NCBI GenBank assembly: GCA_026225275.1
Contig: JAMFSL010000004.1
Location: 1 to 36,195 of the forward strand
Length of the DNA stretch: 36,195 nucleotides
Direction of reading: 5' to 3'
Origin: Puia dinghuensis
Lineage (GTDB): Bacteria > Bacteroidota > Bacteroidia > Chitinophagales > Chitinophagaceae
Shown here: positions 1-7,075 of the stretch, piece after piece
Layout of the letters: each line of letters starts with the position of its first letter
Position numbering within the stretch: position 1 is the first letter of the stretch
Made by a program: the position numbers and the translations under genes
Notes under the pieces: model-generated
What the model was told of the DNA's origin: nothing
The model's input: only the letters and a program-made list of their open reading frames with translations
Databases searched by the model: none

Positions 1-716
1 GAGATGGCGACGTCGTTACCGTAGACATCAAGGGGATGCAGGGCGCCATTCAGCAGCCGGTAGGCGCTATAACCCATGGGGCGGATCATTTCGAAGAGGG
101 CTATTCTGTCGGGCTGGCCGACCAGTTCGCAGAGCAGGATGGGGTGATGGGCTTCCAGCACTTTCAGCATGGATGCAAAGACGGGTACTTCCAGCCCTTC
201 TACATCGCATTTAATAAAATCCAGCCGGGGCACGTCCTGTAGCAGCCGGTCGCCGGATTCGTTTTTCACTTTCACTGATTCGACATATTGAAAATGCTGA
301 CTGTGTTCCATGACGCGGGCATAAGCGAATTTCTTCGCATTGCCGACCTGAGGGATTCCCATTTCGACGTATTCCGTATTTCCGCCGCCCAGGGCTACCT
401 GGTGGAGGGTGACGTTGGTGGCGTGATGGCGGTTCAGGAGGCGCTGAAGGGTTTGATTAAAGGCGGGCATTGGTTCGATGGCGATGACGTGGCCGGAAGG
501 ACCGGTGAGGCGACTGAGCTCGAGGGTGTAGTAGCCGAGGTGGGCGCCGATGTCTGTGCACCACGCGCCTTTTTCAATGATATGCCTGAGGAAATAGACG
601 TCCTGGTAATTCGAACCCAGCCAGCCGGTAGGGTAAAGCCGCTGGAAGGTGCCAGCCAGCAGGGACAGGTACTTCTTTTCGCCTAAGACATTCAGCAATA
701 GTTTTTTGATCGCCAT
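1..716 (-). CDS. FkbM family methyltransferase, C-terminus cut by window edge
   Basis: The minus-strand frame is open from ATG at 716 to the left edge, giving about 238 residues without a stop. Residues 55-62 read TDIGAHLG, the S-adenosylmethionine-binding loop, followed by AIEP (about 80-83), the usual acidic residue after the second strand. Residues around 170-180 read DFIKCDVEGLE, the hallmark of FkbM-type methyltransferases. This family methylates hydroxyls of sugars or polyketides, often in glycan synthesis; the substrate here cannot be told. There is no signal peptide, so it is probably cytoplasmic. The start lies 45 bases downstream of the oxyR stop on the same strand, so co-transcription is possible but nothing shows a functional link. 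Confidence 0.85.
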   Translation of the reverse strand, partial: MAIKKLLLNVLGEKKYLSLLAGTFQRLYPTGWLGSNYQDVYFLRHIIEKGAWCTDIGAHLGYYTLELSRLTGPSGHVIAIEPMPAFNQTLQRLLNRHHATNVTLHQVALGGGNTEYVEMGIPQVGNAKKFAYARVMEHSQHFQYVESVKVKNESGDRLLQDVPRLDFIKCDVEGLEVPVFASMLKVLEAHHPILLCELVGQPDRIALFEMIRPMGYSAYRLLNGALHPLDVYGNDVAI

Positions 717-761
717 ATTGGGTTGCAAGCTACGGGGGGAGGGGGAAAGGGCAAAAAAATT

Positions 762-1697
762 TTAGATCGGAATCACGTTGAGGTTCTTATTAAGGCGGAC
801 TTTTTCGGGGATCGAGCGGATGATCTCTTCTTTCAGTGCCTGGACCAATCGTTGCTTGACGAAGTCGCGGTGGACCACGAGAGAGACCTCGCGCATGGGG
901 GCGGGTTTCCTGAAATGGCGGACGAGCTGACGTTGTCTGGTGCTGAGGTCCATGGCGGCCAGTTCGGGCAGGATAGTGATTCCGTCGTTGAGTTCGACCA
1001 TACGGCGGAGGGTTTCGAGGCTGCCGGCTTCGTAGTCGAAGTGGCTGCCTTCCTTACTGGCCTTCCGCAGTTCGCATAGGCGGACGATCTGGGAGCGGAA
1101 GCAATGTCCTTCTTCGAGCAGCCATAATTTGTTGGGGTCGATATCCTGAGCCAGCATATAGGTCTTTTTATAGGCCGCATTCTTCCTCGATACGTAGACC
1201 AGCAGTTCTTCGTAGAAAAGCACCTGTTCACGAATACCGTTCTCCTGCAATGGTGTGACGAGGATACCGACATCGATCCGGCCTTCGCGCAGGCGAGCCG
1301 TCACTAATTCTGTCGTCAATTCATTAACGACGAGTTTGATCTGCGGGTATTTTGCTGAAAAGTCCTGTACAAAGAGGGGCAACAGGTAAGGGGCGAGGGT
1401 GGGGATGATACCGATGCGTAATTCGCCGGAGAGGACGCCTTTCCTGGCCTGGACGATCTCGCCGATGAGGTGTCGTTCGCCGAGGATCTTGCGGGCCTGT
1501 TCGATGATCTCGCGTCCTGCTTCCGTTGGGATGACAGGCTGTTTGCTACGATCGAAAATTTTTATCCCCAGTTCCAATTCCAGTTTGTGCACCTGCATGC
1601 TGAGCGTCGGCTGGGTAACGAAGCAGTGGCCGGCGGCCGTGGCAAAATGGCGGTAGGTATCGATGGCGACAATATATTCCAGCTGGACGAAAGTCAT
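762..1697 (-). CDS. oxyR: OxyR, LysR-type peroxide-sensing transcription regulator
   Basis: A 311-residue LysR-type regulator. An N-terminal winged helix-turn-helix (about 1-60, with FVTQPTLSMQVHKLE as recognition region) is followed by the substrate-binding domain. The segment EEGHCFRSQIVRLCEL places cysteines at 199 and 208, the same numbers and nine-residue spacing as the peroxide-sensing pair of E. coli OxyR, which form a disulfide when oxidised. The downstream SLETLRRMVELNDGITILP also matches OxyR. Expected role: cytoplasmic activation of peroxide defence genes (catalase, Dps, AhpC types); none of these lies in the window. An OxyR-type operator sits 12 bases before the start codon, suggesting autoregulation. 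Confidence 0.93.
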   Translation of the reverse strand: MTFVQLEYIVAIDTYRHFATAAGHCFVTQPTLSMQVHKLELELGIKIFDRSKQPVIPTEAGREIIEQARKILGERHLIGEIVQARKGVLSGELRIGIIPTLAPYLLPLFVQDFSAKYPQIKLVVNELTTELVTARLREGRIDVGILVTPLQENGIREQVLFYEELLVYVSRKNAAYKKTYMLAQDIDPNKLWLLEEGHCFRSQIVRLCELRKASKEGSHFDYEAGSLETLRRMVELNDGITILPELAAMDLSTRQRQLVRHFRKPAPMREVSLVVHRDFVKQRLVQALKEEIIRSIPEKVRLNKNLNVIPI

Positions 1698-1708
1698 GCC
1701 GCAAAGCT

Positions 1709-1744
1709 ATAGATTAAATCTATGTAAAGATAGAATTAATCGAT
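1709..1744 (-). promoter_or_regulatory. Probable OxyR operator overlapping the oxyR promoter
   Basis: Positions 1709-1723 read ATAGATTAAATCTAT, a perfect inverted repeat that meets every fixed base of the published OxyR half-operator ATAG-N-T-N3-A-N-CTAT. A second, degenerate copy follows at 1730-1744 (ATAGAATTAATCGAT, two of ten fixed bases wrong). The two centres are 21 bp apart, against 22 bp in the canonical double site. On the minus strand TATCTTTA (1732-1725) resembles the Bacteroidota -7 box TAnnTTTG and would lie between the two sites, so bound OxyR could block its own promoter. The match is seen in sequence; the repression model is inference. Confidence 0.7.
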
Positions 1745-1806
1745 CTTGATGATCGGAAGTTGCCCTTCGTGGGTGGCTTTTTCGATGTTGGCCTTTTTCG
1801 GGGCGT

Positions 1807-2652
1807 TTATTGATAATAGCTGAATACGATACTTCCGGCGGCCGCACCTGTCGGACTGGTGAGTTTGGAAAGTCTGTTCTCGTTGTCGAGGGTCTGGGTA
1901 TAGCTGAGAGAGAAGGTGGCAGGTCCGCCCGTCTCGGTTCCTGTCGCCAGTTTGAGGACGTTTCTAGACAGGAAGTCTATGAAACCCCCATTATTATATT
2001 GGGTAAAATTGCTGAGCAAGGGGCCGATAGCATCGGATATAGTAGCGTGCCAGGCTGGATTCGCCACCGAAGAATACGTGTACTGGGCATCGGCCTGCTG
2101 CTGGTCGGGCTGACCCGGAATATTAGACGTATAGATAGTTTCCGTACTGACATTGCCGTTGGTTATATAGAAGGTATCGATTTGATTGTCCTGGGGAGTG
2201 CCTTCGGGCAGGTTGGTCGCGACAATATTATTGTTTGGATAGGAATAATTGGCGACGCTACCGCTGCCGCTCAGGCTGGTATCCTTGGAGATCCGTCCCG
2301 AACCGTCATAAGACAACAGATGATAGTCGCCAAAATTCCCGTAGGTAACATCGTACAGATAGTACCAGGAAGGATAGGTGTTCGGGCTCTTGTATAGAAA
2401 TTGGATGGTGTAGTTGTTGAACAGGGGGTTGCCGGAGGTGGTGTCATAAATTGACATCGAAAAGGTATCCAGCAGGTGAGTGCTGTCGTAATAGAAAGAA
2501 TCGACTATTTTTAGCTGCGGTGCGTACGATACAACGGAAGAGAGGTAGGAAGTAGAAGCCGCGGAACCGCCGCCGGAATTACTTTTTTTACACGAGATAA
2601 TCAAGAGCACGGCCAAGGTACTTAGGAAAAGGCTAAGGGAGATTTTTTTCAT
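1807..2652 (-). CDS. Secreted lipoprotein of unknown function
   Basis: This 281-residue protein begins with a lipoprotein signal: two lysines, a hydrophobic stretch, and LIISC with the lipidated cysteine at residue 21. A lysine- and glycine-rich tether (KKSNSGGGS) follows. The rest is rich in Tyr, Ser, Asn and Asp with beta-strand-like repeats such as LSYDGSGRISKD and LDNENRLSKLTSP, which recall YD-type or DUF4595-like repeats of Bacteroidota lipoproteins. The assignment to that family is tentative and no catalytic motif is visible. It is probably anchored in the outer membrane. It has its own promoter (2682-2711) and is divergent from the gene at 2801. Confidence 0.8.
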   Translation of the reverse strand: MKKISLSLFLSTLAVLLIISCKKSNSGGGSAASTSYLSSVVSYAPQLKIVDSFYYDSTHLLDTFSMSIYDTTSGNPLFNNYTIQFLYKSPNTYPSWYYLYDVTYGNFGDYHLLSYDGSGRISKDTSLSGSGSVANYSYPNNNIVATNLPEGTPQDNQIDTFYITNGNVSTETIYTSNIPGQPDQQQADAQYTYSSVANPAWHATISDAIGPLLSNFTQYNNGGFIDFLSRNVLKLATGTETGGPATFSLSYTQTLDNENRLSKLTSPTGAAAGSIVFSYYQ

Positions 2653-2681
2653 AACGTTAATCTTAACCGGTCAGGTTTCGT

Positions 2682-2711
2682 CAAAAGTAGTAATTTAGAC
2701 AAGGAATTCAA
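2682..2711 (-). promoter_or_regulatory. Bacteroidota-type -33/-7 promoter of the lipoprotein gene
   Basis: Read on the minus strand, TTG at 2711-2709 is followed after exactly 19 bases by TACTTTTG at 2689-2682. This fits the Bacteroidota consensus TTG-N19-21-TAnnTTTG perfectly. Transcription would start near 2677, leaving a leader of about 25 bases before the ATG at 2652. Confidence 0.7.
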
Positions 2712-2800
2712 TGACAGATTGTTAACGATTCTATAATTATTGTATTGTGACCTGTAACGGTATTTTGTCAACCTTGCGGGCATATCAAAAATGAAGAACC

Positions 2801-3589
2801 ATGAATAAAAAATTCTTTTTTCTGCTTCTCTTTGGCTTTATTGCCAGCATAGGGCTTCGGGCACAGAAGGCACAGAAGGCCCCGGCGGCACAGAAGGTGC
2901 AGGCGGCACAAGTACGCAGGATCGACACTGTAGCGGTCGCCATCCTCGATAAGATGAGCGCAATAATCGGGGATTTGGGTTCATGCAGTGTAACGATCAA
3001 GTCCAATTACGACGTTACCAGCAAGGAATTAGGGTTGATCAAGCATACTGACGAAGAGCATCTCTTTTTGCATGGTTCGAATAAGTTGCTGGTAAAAGCC
3101 GATGGGGACCGGGGAAGCCGGGACCTGTATTATGATGGTAAAACATTAAGTTATTATTCAATGGACAGAAATCAATATGGCCAGATTGAAGCGCCGGCAT
3201 CGGTGGTGGAGATGATAGATACCGTGAGCAGGCGATATGGCATCGAATTCCCCGCGGCTGATTTCCTGTATCCAACCTTTGTGGACGATATCCTGGCCGA
3301 GTCAAAAGAGTTGGTGTACCTGGGTCTGACGACGATCGATGGCAAGGAATGTTATCATATAGCGGGTATGGGCACAGACAAGAGTTTCCAGTTCTGGATC
3401 TCCAATGACGCCTTTACGCTGCCGATGAAGATGGTCATCGTATATACCACAAAACCCATGAATCCACAATATGAGGCGGTGTTGAGCGACTGGCAGGTCA
3501 ATCCTACCCTTCCGGATGCGATGTTTGACTTTTCCATTCCGCTTAAAGCCCAGAAGGTCAAACTGGTGCCCTTAACCGCAAAAAAATAA
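2801..3589 (+). CDS. Secreted DUF2092-like protein
   Basis: A 262-residue protein with a Sec signal peptide (NKKFFF, hydrophobic core, probable cut after LRA near residue 21). A short QKAQKAPAAQKVQAAQ stretch built from repeated CAGAAGG-type DNA follows, then a domain resembling DUF2092, a predicted periplasmic family with a LolA-like fold. Typical pieces are DLYYDGKTLSYYSMDRNQYG and the closing DWQVNPTLPDAMFDFSIP. The family has no firmly known function; a lipid- or lipoprotein-binding role is only suggested by the fold. It lies 23 bases before the DUF6515-like gene and probably shares its transcript. Confidence 0.8.
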   Translation: MNKKFFFLLLFGFIASIGLRAQKAQKAPAAQKVQAAQVRRIDTVAVAILDKMSAIIGDLGSCSVTIKSNYDVTSKELGLIKHTDEEHLFLHGSNKLLVKADGDRGSRDLYYDGKTLSYYSMDRNQYGQIEAPASVVEMIDTVSRRYGIEFPAADFLYPTFVDDILAESKELVYLGLTTIDGKECYHIAGMGTDKSFQFWISNDAFTLPMKMVIVYTTKPMNPQYEAVLSDWQVNPTLPDAMFDFSIPLKAQKVKLVPLTAKK

Positions 3590-3612
3590 TCATTACCATT
3601 AATCCCAGCATC

Positions 3613-4494
3613 ATGCAAAAATCTTTTATATATAAATACGGTTCTGTTATTATGGCCGCTGTATTCGGGCTGGCAATAGTCGTGTGCCCGCAATACGGAA
3701 TGGCACAACGATTCAGTCATGGTGGAGGGGGAGGGGGTGCCAGGCCTGCGCCGATGGCCCGTCCTGCTCCCGAGGCTCGTCCCGCTCCTGCGTCCCGCCC
3801 TGCCCCGGCGCCGAGGCAGGAAGCTGTCAGACCTGCTCCGGCAGTCAGACCCACTCCCGAGGCCAGGCCAGTTGAAGAGGCCAGGCCGACCATCAATGGC
3901 GGCAGCCGGAATAATGGCAATCACGATTTGAGCCGACCGGCGGATGCGCGGGCGGGTGTGGATGTTCATGCGAATATCAATGTCCGCAACAATGTCAACG
4001 TATATCATACGGGTGAGTATCGTGGGGTCCATCCTTACGCTTATCATCCTTATCGTCCTTATTATTGGGGACCGCACTGGCACCCAATGGGCTTTTTCCT
4101 GACGTCGCTGGCGGCAGATGCGATCTGGTTCAACTTCAATAATCAGCGTTATTACTATGACGACGGCTGTTATTATCTGCCCAGCAATGGTGGGTATTCG
4201 GTAGTGCCGCCGCCGGTAGGCGCTGTGGTCCCTTCCTTACCGGACGGATTTGAGACCACCATGGTAGGCAACGACACTTATTATTATTTTGGCGGAGCTT
4301 TCTATGTCCAAACCGATCAGGGTTACCAAGTTGTGCAAGGGCCGCCGGGCGCTGTGATCACGGAATTACCGACAGGGGCTGTCGACCAGCAAGTCAACGG
4401 CGAGGATATCCTTGTCTATAACAACACCTATTACCAACCGATCACCCAGGACGGGCAGGATGCCTATGAGGTGGTGCCGGGTCCGGGTCAATAG
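3613..4494 (+). CDS. Secreted DUF6515-like protein with Pro/Ala/Arg-rich N-terminal region
   Basis: This 293-residue protein carries a signal peptide (probable cut after GMA, near residue 31). Residues about 35-90 are a low-complexity stretch of ARPAP/VRPAP-type repeats. A His/Tyr-rich middle (HPYAYHPYRPYYWGPHWHP) precedes two Tyr-rich repeats of the type GGYSVVPPPVGAVVPSLP and GYQVVQGPPGAVITELP, with YYYFGGAFY between them. That repeat pattern is what I associate with DUF6515, a family of unknown function in Bacteroidota and other bacteria. It follows the DUF2092-like gene closely. No catalytic residues are evident; an envelope-associated structural or binding role is a guess. Confidence 0.78.
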   Translation: MQKSFIYKYGSVIMAAVFGLAIVVCPQYGMAQRFSHGGGGGGARPAPMARPAPEARPAPASRPAPAPRQEAVRPAPAVRPTPEARPVEEARPTINGGSRNNGNHDLSRPADARAGVDVHANINVRNNVNVYHTGEYRGVHPYAYHPYRPYYWGPHWHPMGFFLTSLAADAIWFNFNNQRYYYDDGCYYLPSNGGYSVVPPPVGAVVPSLPDGFETTMVGNDTYYYFGGAFYVQTDQGYQVVQGPPGAVITELPTGAVDQQVNGEDILVYNNTYYQPITQDGQDAYEVVPGPGQ

Positions 4495-4519
4495 AGGCCC
4501 TCGGAGGCTCATTTGGATG

Positions 4520-5437
4520 CTAAGGCCGGATCTCCGTTAAGGTGGTCCGGCCTTCGTCTATCTTCAGGTCATACTTCACGCTTGTCTTAAGGGCAACGTT
4601 TGCTGCGGCGTGGCCTACAGGGAAGCCGAAACAGACGGGATAATTATATTCTTTTATACAATCGAGGATGATCTCTTCGACAGTAGCGCCGAAAGGGCGG
4701 GTAGTATCCTTCAGGTCCGTAAAGCTACCGACGATCAGACCGGCCAGGCGGTCGAGCCTGCCGCTGCGTTTGAGCTGGCGCAGCATCCGGTCGATATTAT
4801 ACAGGTATTCGCCGATATCTTCCAGGAAAAGGATTTTGCCTTCCGTCGTTACGGCAGAAGAGCTGCCGGCGAGGTGGGCGATCAATGCCAGGTTGCCGCC
4901 GGTGAGAGGCGCAGTGGCCTGCCCTACCCTATTGAACAGATGGGAAGAACAGGAGTAGGCGGTTTTCTCTCCTGTCAGCGCCTGACGCAGGGACTGCACA
5001 TACGAGTCTTCTGCTCCGCCATCATTGAAGGCTCCGGCCATCGGAGCGTGCAAGGTCGCGATGTTGAAGTTAGCTTCGATATGAGCGTGAAGGACAGTGA
5101 TGTCGCTGTAGCCGATGATCCATTTGGGCGACTGTCGGAAGCGGGAGAAATCGATACGGTCGATGATGCGGCTGAGGCCATAACCGCCGCGGCCGCAGAG
5201 GATGGCTTTGACGTCCGGGTCGTCGAGCGCTGCTTGAAAATCGGCCAGGCGGGCTTCGTCGTCCCCGGAGAAATAGTTGTCGGAAGCGCCGCCGAGAGTA
5301 AGGCCGACTCTGACATGGTATCCCCACTGCTGCAAGGTGTCGATGCAGGTCTGTGCTTTTTCGCGGGGCATGTAGCCGGCGGGGCAGACGATGGCGATCG
5401 TATCGCCGGGATGCAAGGATGGGGGAATATGAGTCAT
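4520..5437 (-). CDS. S66 family LD-carboxypeptidase, cytoplasmic form
   Basis: A peptidase of the S66 (LdcA/MccF) family, which cuts the L-D bond of tetrapeptides during peptidoglycan recycling or related amide bonds. From the ATG at 5437 the protein has 305 residues; the frame could also open at GTG 5452, but MTHIPPSLHPGDTIAIVCPA is the usual start of the family. The catalytic triad is present: Ser111 in GYSDIT, Glu206 in FLEDIGEY and His276 in FPVGHAAANVAL. No signal peptide, hence probably cytoplasmic. It starts 17 bases after the stop of the ATPase gene and is a diverged paralogue of the S66 gene at 7076-8134. Confidence 0.9.
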   Translation of the reverse strand: MTHIPPSLHPGDTIAIVCPAGYMPREKAQTCIDTLQQWGYHVRVGLTLGGASDNYFSGDDEARLADFQAALDDPDVKAILCGRGGYGLSRIIDRIDFSRFRQSPKWIIGYSDITVLHAHIEANFNIATLHAPMAGAFNDGGAEDSYVQSLRQALTGEKTAYSCSSHLFNRVGQATAPLTGGNLALIAHLAGSSSAVTTEGKILFLEDIGEYLYNIDRMLRQLKRSGRLDRLAGLIVGSFTDLKDTTRPFGATVEEIILDCIKEYNYPVCFGFPVGHAAANVALKTSVKYDLKIDEGRTTLTEIRP

Positions 5438-5454
5438 ATATTGAAGATACACAC

Positions 5455-6885
5455 CTATTTGAATAAGGCATCCATGGTTATTTCCTGCTGGACAAGGCCT
5501 GTATAATTATTATTGTTCTTCACGCCGTAAGTTGTAACCATCGTCAGAAATAACGTTTTGCGGGTTTTTGTCGTCTCCCTGAAAACGTTCAATTTATTTT
5601 GTAGTTCTTCTGCATAGATTCCGGTGATTTCGAAAGTATTGACAGAGAATTTCATTTCGCAAATATTGATGCATTGATCCTGCCGGTCAATCAGCAAATC
5701 AATTTGGGCGCCGCGGATCCCCTTTCCGGCTTTCGACCGCCAGACCGATGCTTCGGTATACACCCCTTCTATGCGCAATGCCTTTTTAAGCAACGGAAAA
5801 TGTTTTTGGCAAATACTTTCAAAAGCATACCCACTCCAGCTTTTCCAGGATGATGCCGCAGACAACCGGGTCCATGTACCCGTGCCTTCCGTGCGTCTGT
5901 TCTCCATAAACCGGATATAAAAAAGGGAATATTCGTCCGTCAATTTATAAACAGCATCTTTCCTGGTTTTACCAAATGGAATATAGGGAGTGATAAAACC
6001 TGATTCAGTCAATTCCTCCAATAGCTGGCTGACTCCTCCGCCTGACGTTAATTTGCATGCCCCCATGATCTCACCACGGGTCAGGCCCGATGCCTTTTTT
6101 GCCAGTTCCCTGACTACTTCCATATGATCGGTGGCTTCATCAAACAGAGAATGGTAAAGACTTTTAAATTCGTCATACAGCAATCCGTCCCTGGTAAAGC
6201 AGAGACGATCGATGGTCTGGATGGCGCTTTCGCCCGGTGCGATATCTTTCAAATATTGAGGGATGCCACCCATCGCCATGTAAAGTTGTAACACCTGGTA
6301 TCTGTTTAGGTTGACTTTCCTTGCCTTTAAAAAAGCTTCCGTTTCTGCCAGGGTAAACGGTAAAAGCCTAATTCTGCGAGTCACTCTGTTATGCAGGCCT
6401 CCTCTGTTATTAATTACTTTCTGTATCATCCAGGTTGCCGCGGATCCGCAGATGATCACTACCAGGTTATTTTGCCGGGAAGCCCAGGAATTCCAGAAAT
6501 TTTCAAATGCCGGCAGAAACCCCGAACGTGGTGTATTGATCCATGGAAATTCATCGAAGAATACCACCTTCCTTTCTTTTCGGATGGTGGGCGTCAGATA
6601 ATCTGTCAGCATAGCAAATGCTCTTATCCAACTGGCAGGCCTTATCAACGGAGGGGTACCCATTGCTTTTGCCAGGGCTTCGCCGAAATTTTCCAATTGT
6701 TGCTCCAGGGATGCCTGATGAATACCGGAAAACTCGAATGCCAATTCCTGCCGGAAGGCATTGCGGATCAAAAATGTTTTGCCGACCCGCCGGCGTCCGT
6801 ATACGGCAACGAGTTCAGGTTCACCCGACCGGATCAACTTTTCCAAGCTGGCTTTTTCCTCCTCGCGCCCTATGATGGTTTCCAT
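5455..6885 (-). CDS. AAA+ ATPase with PD-(D/E)xK nuclease-like C-terminus (ATPase_2/DUF234 type)
   Basis: From ATG 6885 the protein has 476 residues (a TTG at 6909 could add eight). Walker A is GRRRVGKT at 30-37, Walker B VVFFDE at 107-112, and CGSAATWM (146-153) fits the sensor region. A winged-helix part (about 250-325) joins a C-terminal domain with Glu356, Asp396 in QIDLLID and Glu410-x-Lys412 in CEMKFS, the layout of a PD-(D/E)xK nuclease fold. This ATPase/DUF234 class is widespread in archaea and Bacteroidota, often in many copies per genome, and its function is unknown; links to mobile DNA or defence have been suspected only. It separates two S66 paralogues, looks more AT-rich than both, and has palindromic tandem repeats directly upstream. 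Confidence 0.88.
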   Translation of the reverse strand: METIIGREEEKASLEKLIRSGEPELVAVYGRRRVGKTFLIRNAFRQELAFEFSGIHQASLEQQLENFGEALAKAMGTPPLIRPASWIRAFAMLTDYLTPTIRKERKVVFFDEFPWINTPRSGFLPAFENFWNSWASRQNNLVVIICGSAATWMIQKVINNRGGLHNRVTRRIRLLPFTLAETEAFLKARKVNLNRYQVLQLYMAMGGIPQYLKDIAPGESAIQTIDRLCFTRDGLLYDEFKSLYHSLFDEATDHMEVVRELAKKASGLTRGEIMGACKLTSGGGVSQLLEELTESGFITPYIPFGKTRKDAVYKLTDEYSLFYIRFMENRRTEGTGTWTRLSAASSWKSWSGYAFESICQKHFPLLKKALRIEGVYTEASVWRSKAGKGIRGAQIDLLIDRQDQCINICEMKFSVNTFEITGIYAEELQNKLNVFRETTKTRKTLFLTMVTTYGVKNNNNYTGLVQQEITMDALFK

Positions 6886-6904
6886 CTCAAACGTATTATT
6901 TGCT

Positions 6905-7050
6905 GCCAAATGTGGTAAAAAAAAGGAGATTTGGCGAGATATGGTAGATTATATTTCGCCAAAAGTAGGGAAAAAGGAGGGATTTGGCGAGATATGAGGG
7001 GAGTATATTTCGCCAAATGTGGTAAAAAAAAGGAGATTTGGCGAGATATG
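6905..7050. repeat. Tandem palindromic repeats, 53-54 bp period, before the ATPase gene
   Basis: ATTTGGCGAGATATG recurs at 6929-6943, 6982-6996 and 7036-7050, a period of 53 and then 54 bp. The 40 bases at 6905-6944 and 7012-7051 are identical; the middle unit differs in its A-run and flanks. In the first two units TTTGGCGAGATAT (6930-6942, 6983-6995) is followed after 8-9 bases by ATATTTCGCCAAA (6951-6963, 7005-7017), a 12-of-13 inverted repeat. The third unit has only the left arm. Transcribed with the ATPase gene, the array would form at least two stable hairpins in its leader. The array fills almost the whole gap between the upstream S66 stop (7076) and the ATPase start. Confidence 0.9.
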
Positions 7051-7075
7051 GGTTGGCTGGGGTTATATTCCCGTG

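Noticed and set aside
4522-4554. Nine-base inverted repeat AAGGCCGGA / TCCGGCCTT as terminator between convergent genes
   Set aside because: The loop is 15 bases, no T-run follows on the plus strand, and the whole element lies inside the S66 coding end.
4610-5506. Open frame of 298 codons on the plus strand opposite the S66 peptidase
   Set aside because: The minus strand encodes the complete S66 catalytic triad; the plus-strand product is Gly/Ala/Asp-rich without motifs.
6888-6895. Perfect -7 box TACGTTTG on the minus strand just before the ATPase ATG
   Set aside because: It ends only two bases before the ATG at 6885, so transcription would begin at or after the start codon, and there is no TTG 19-21 bases upstream.
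6905-7050. CRISPR array
   Set aside because: Only about three units, repeats fill nearly the whole period, no unique spacers of regular size, and no cas genes nearby.
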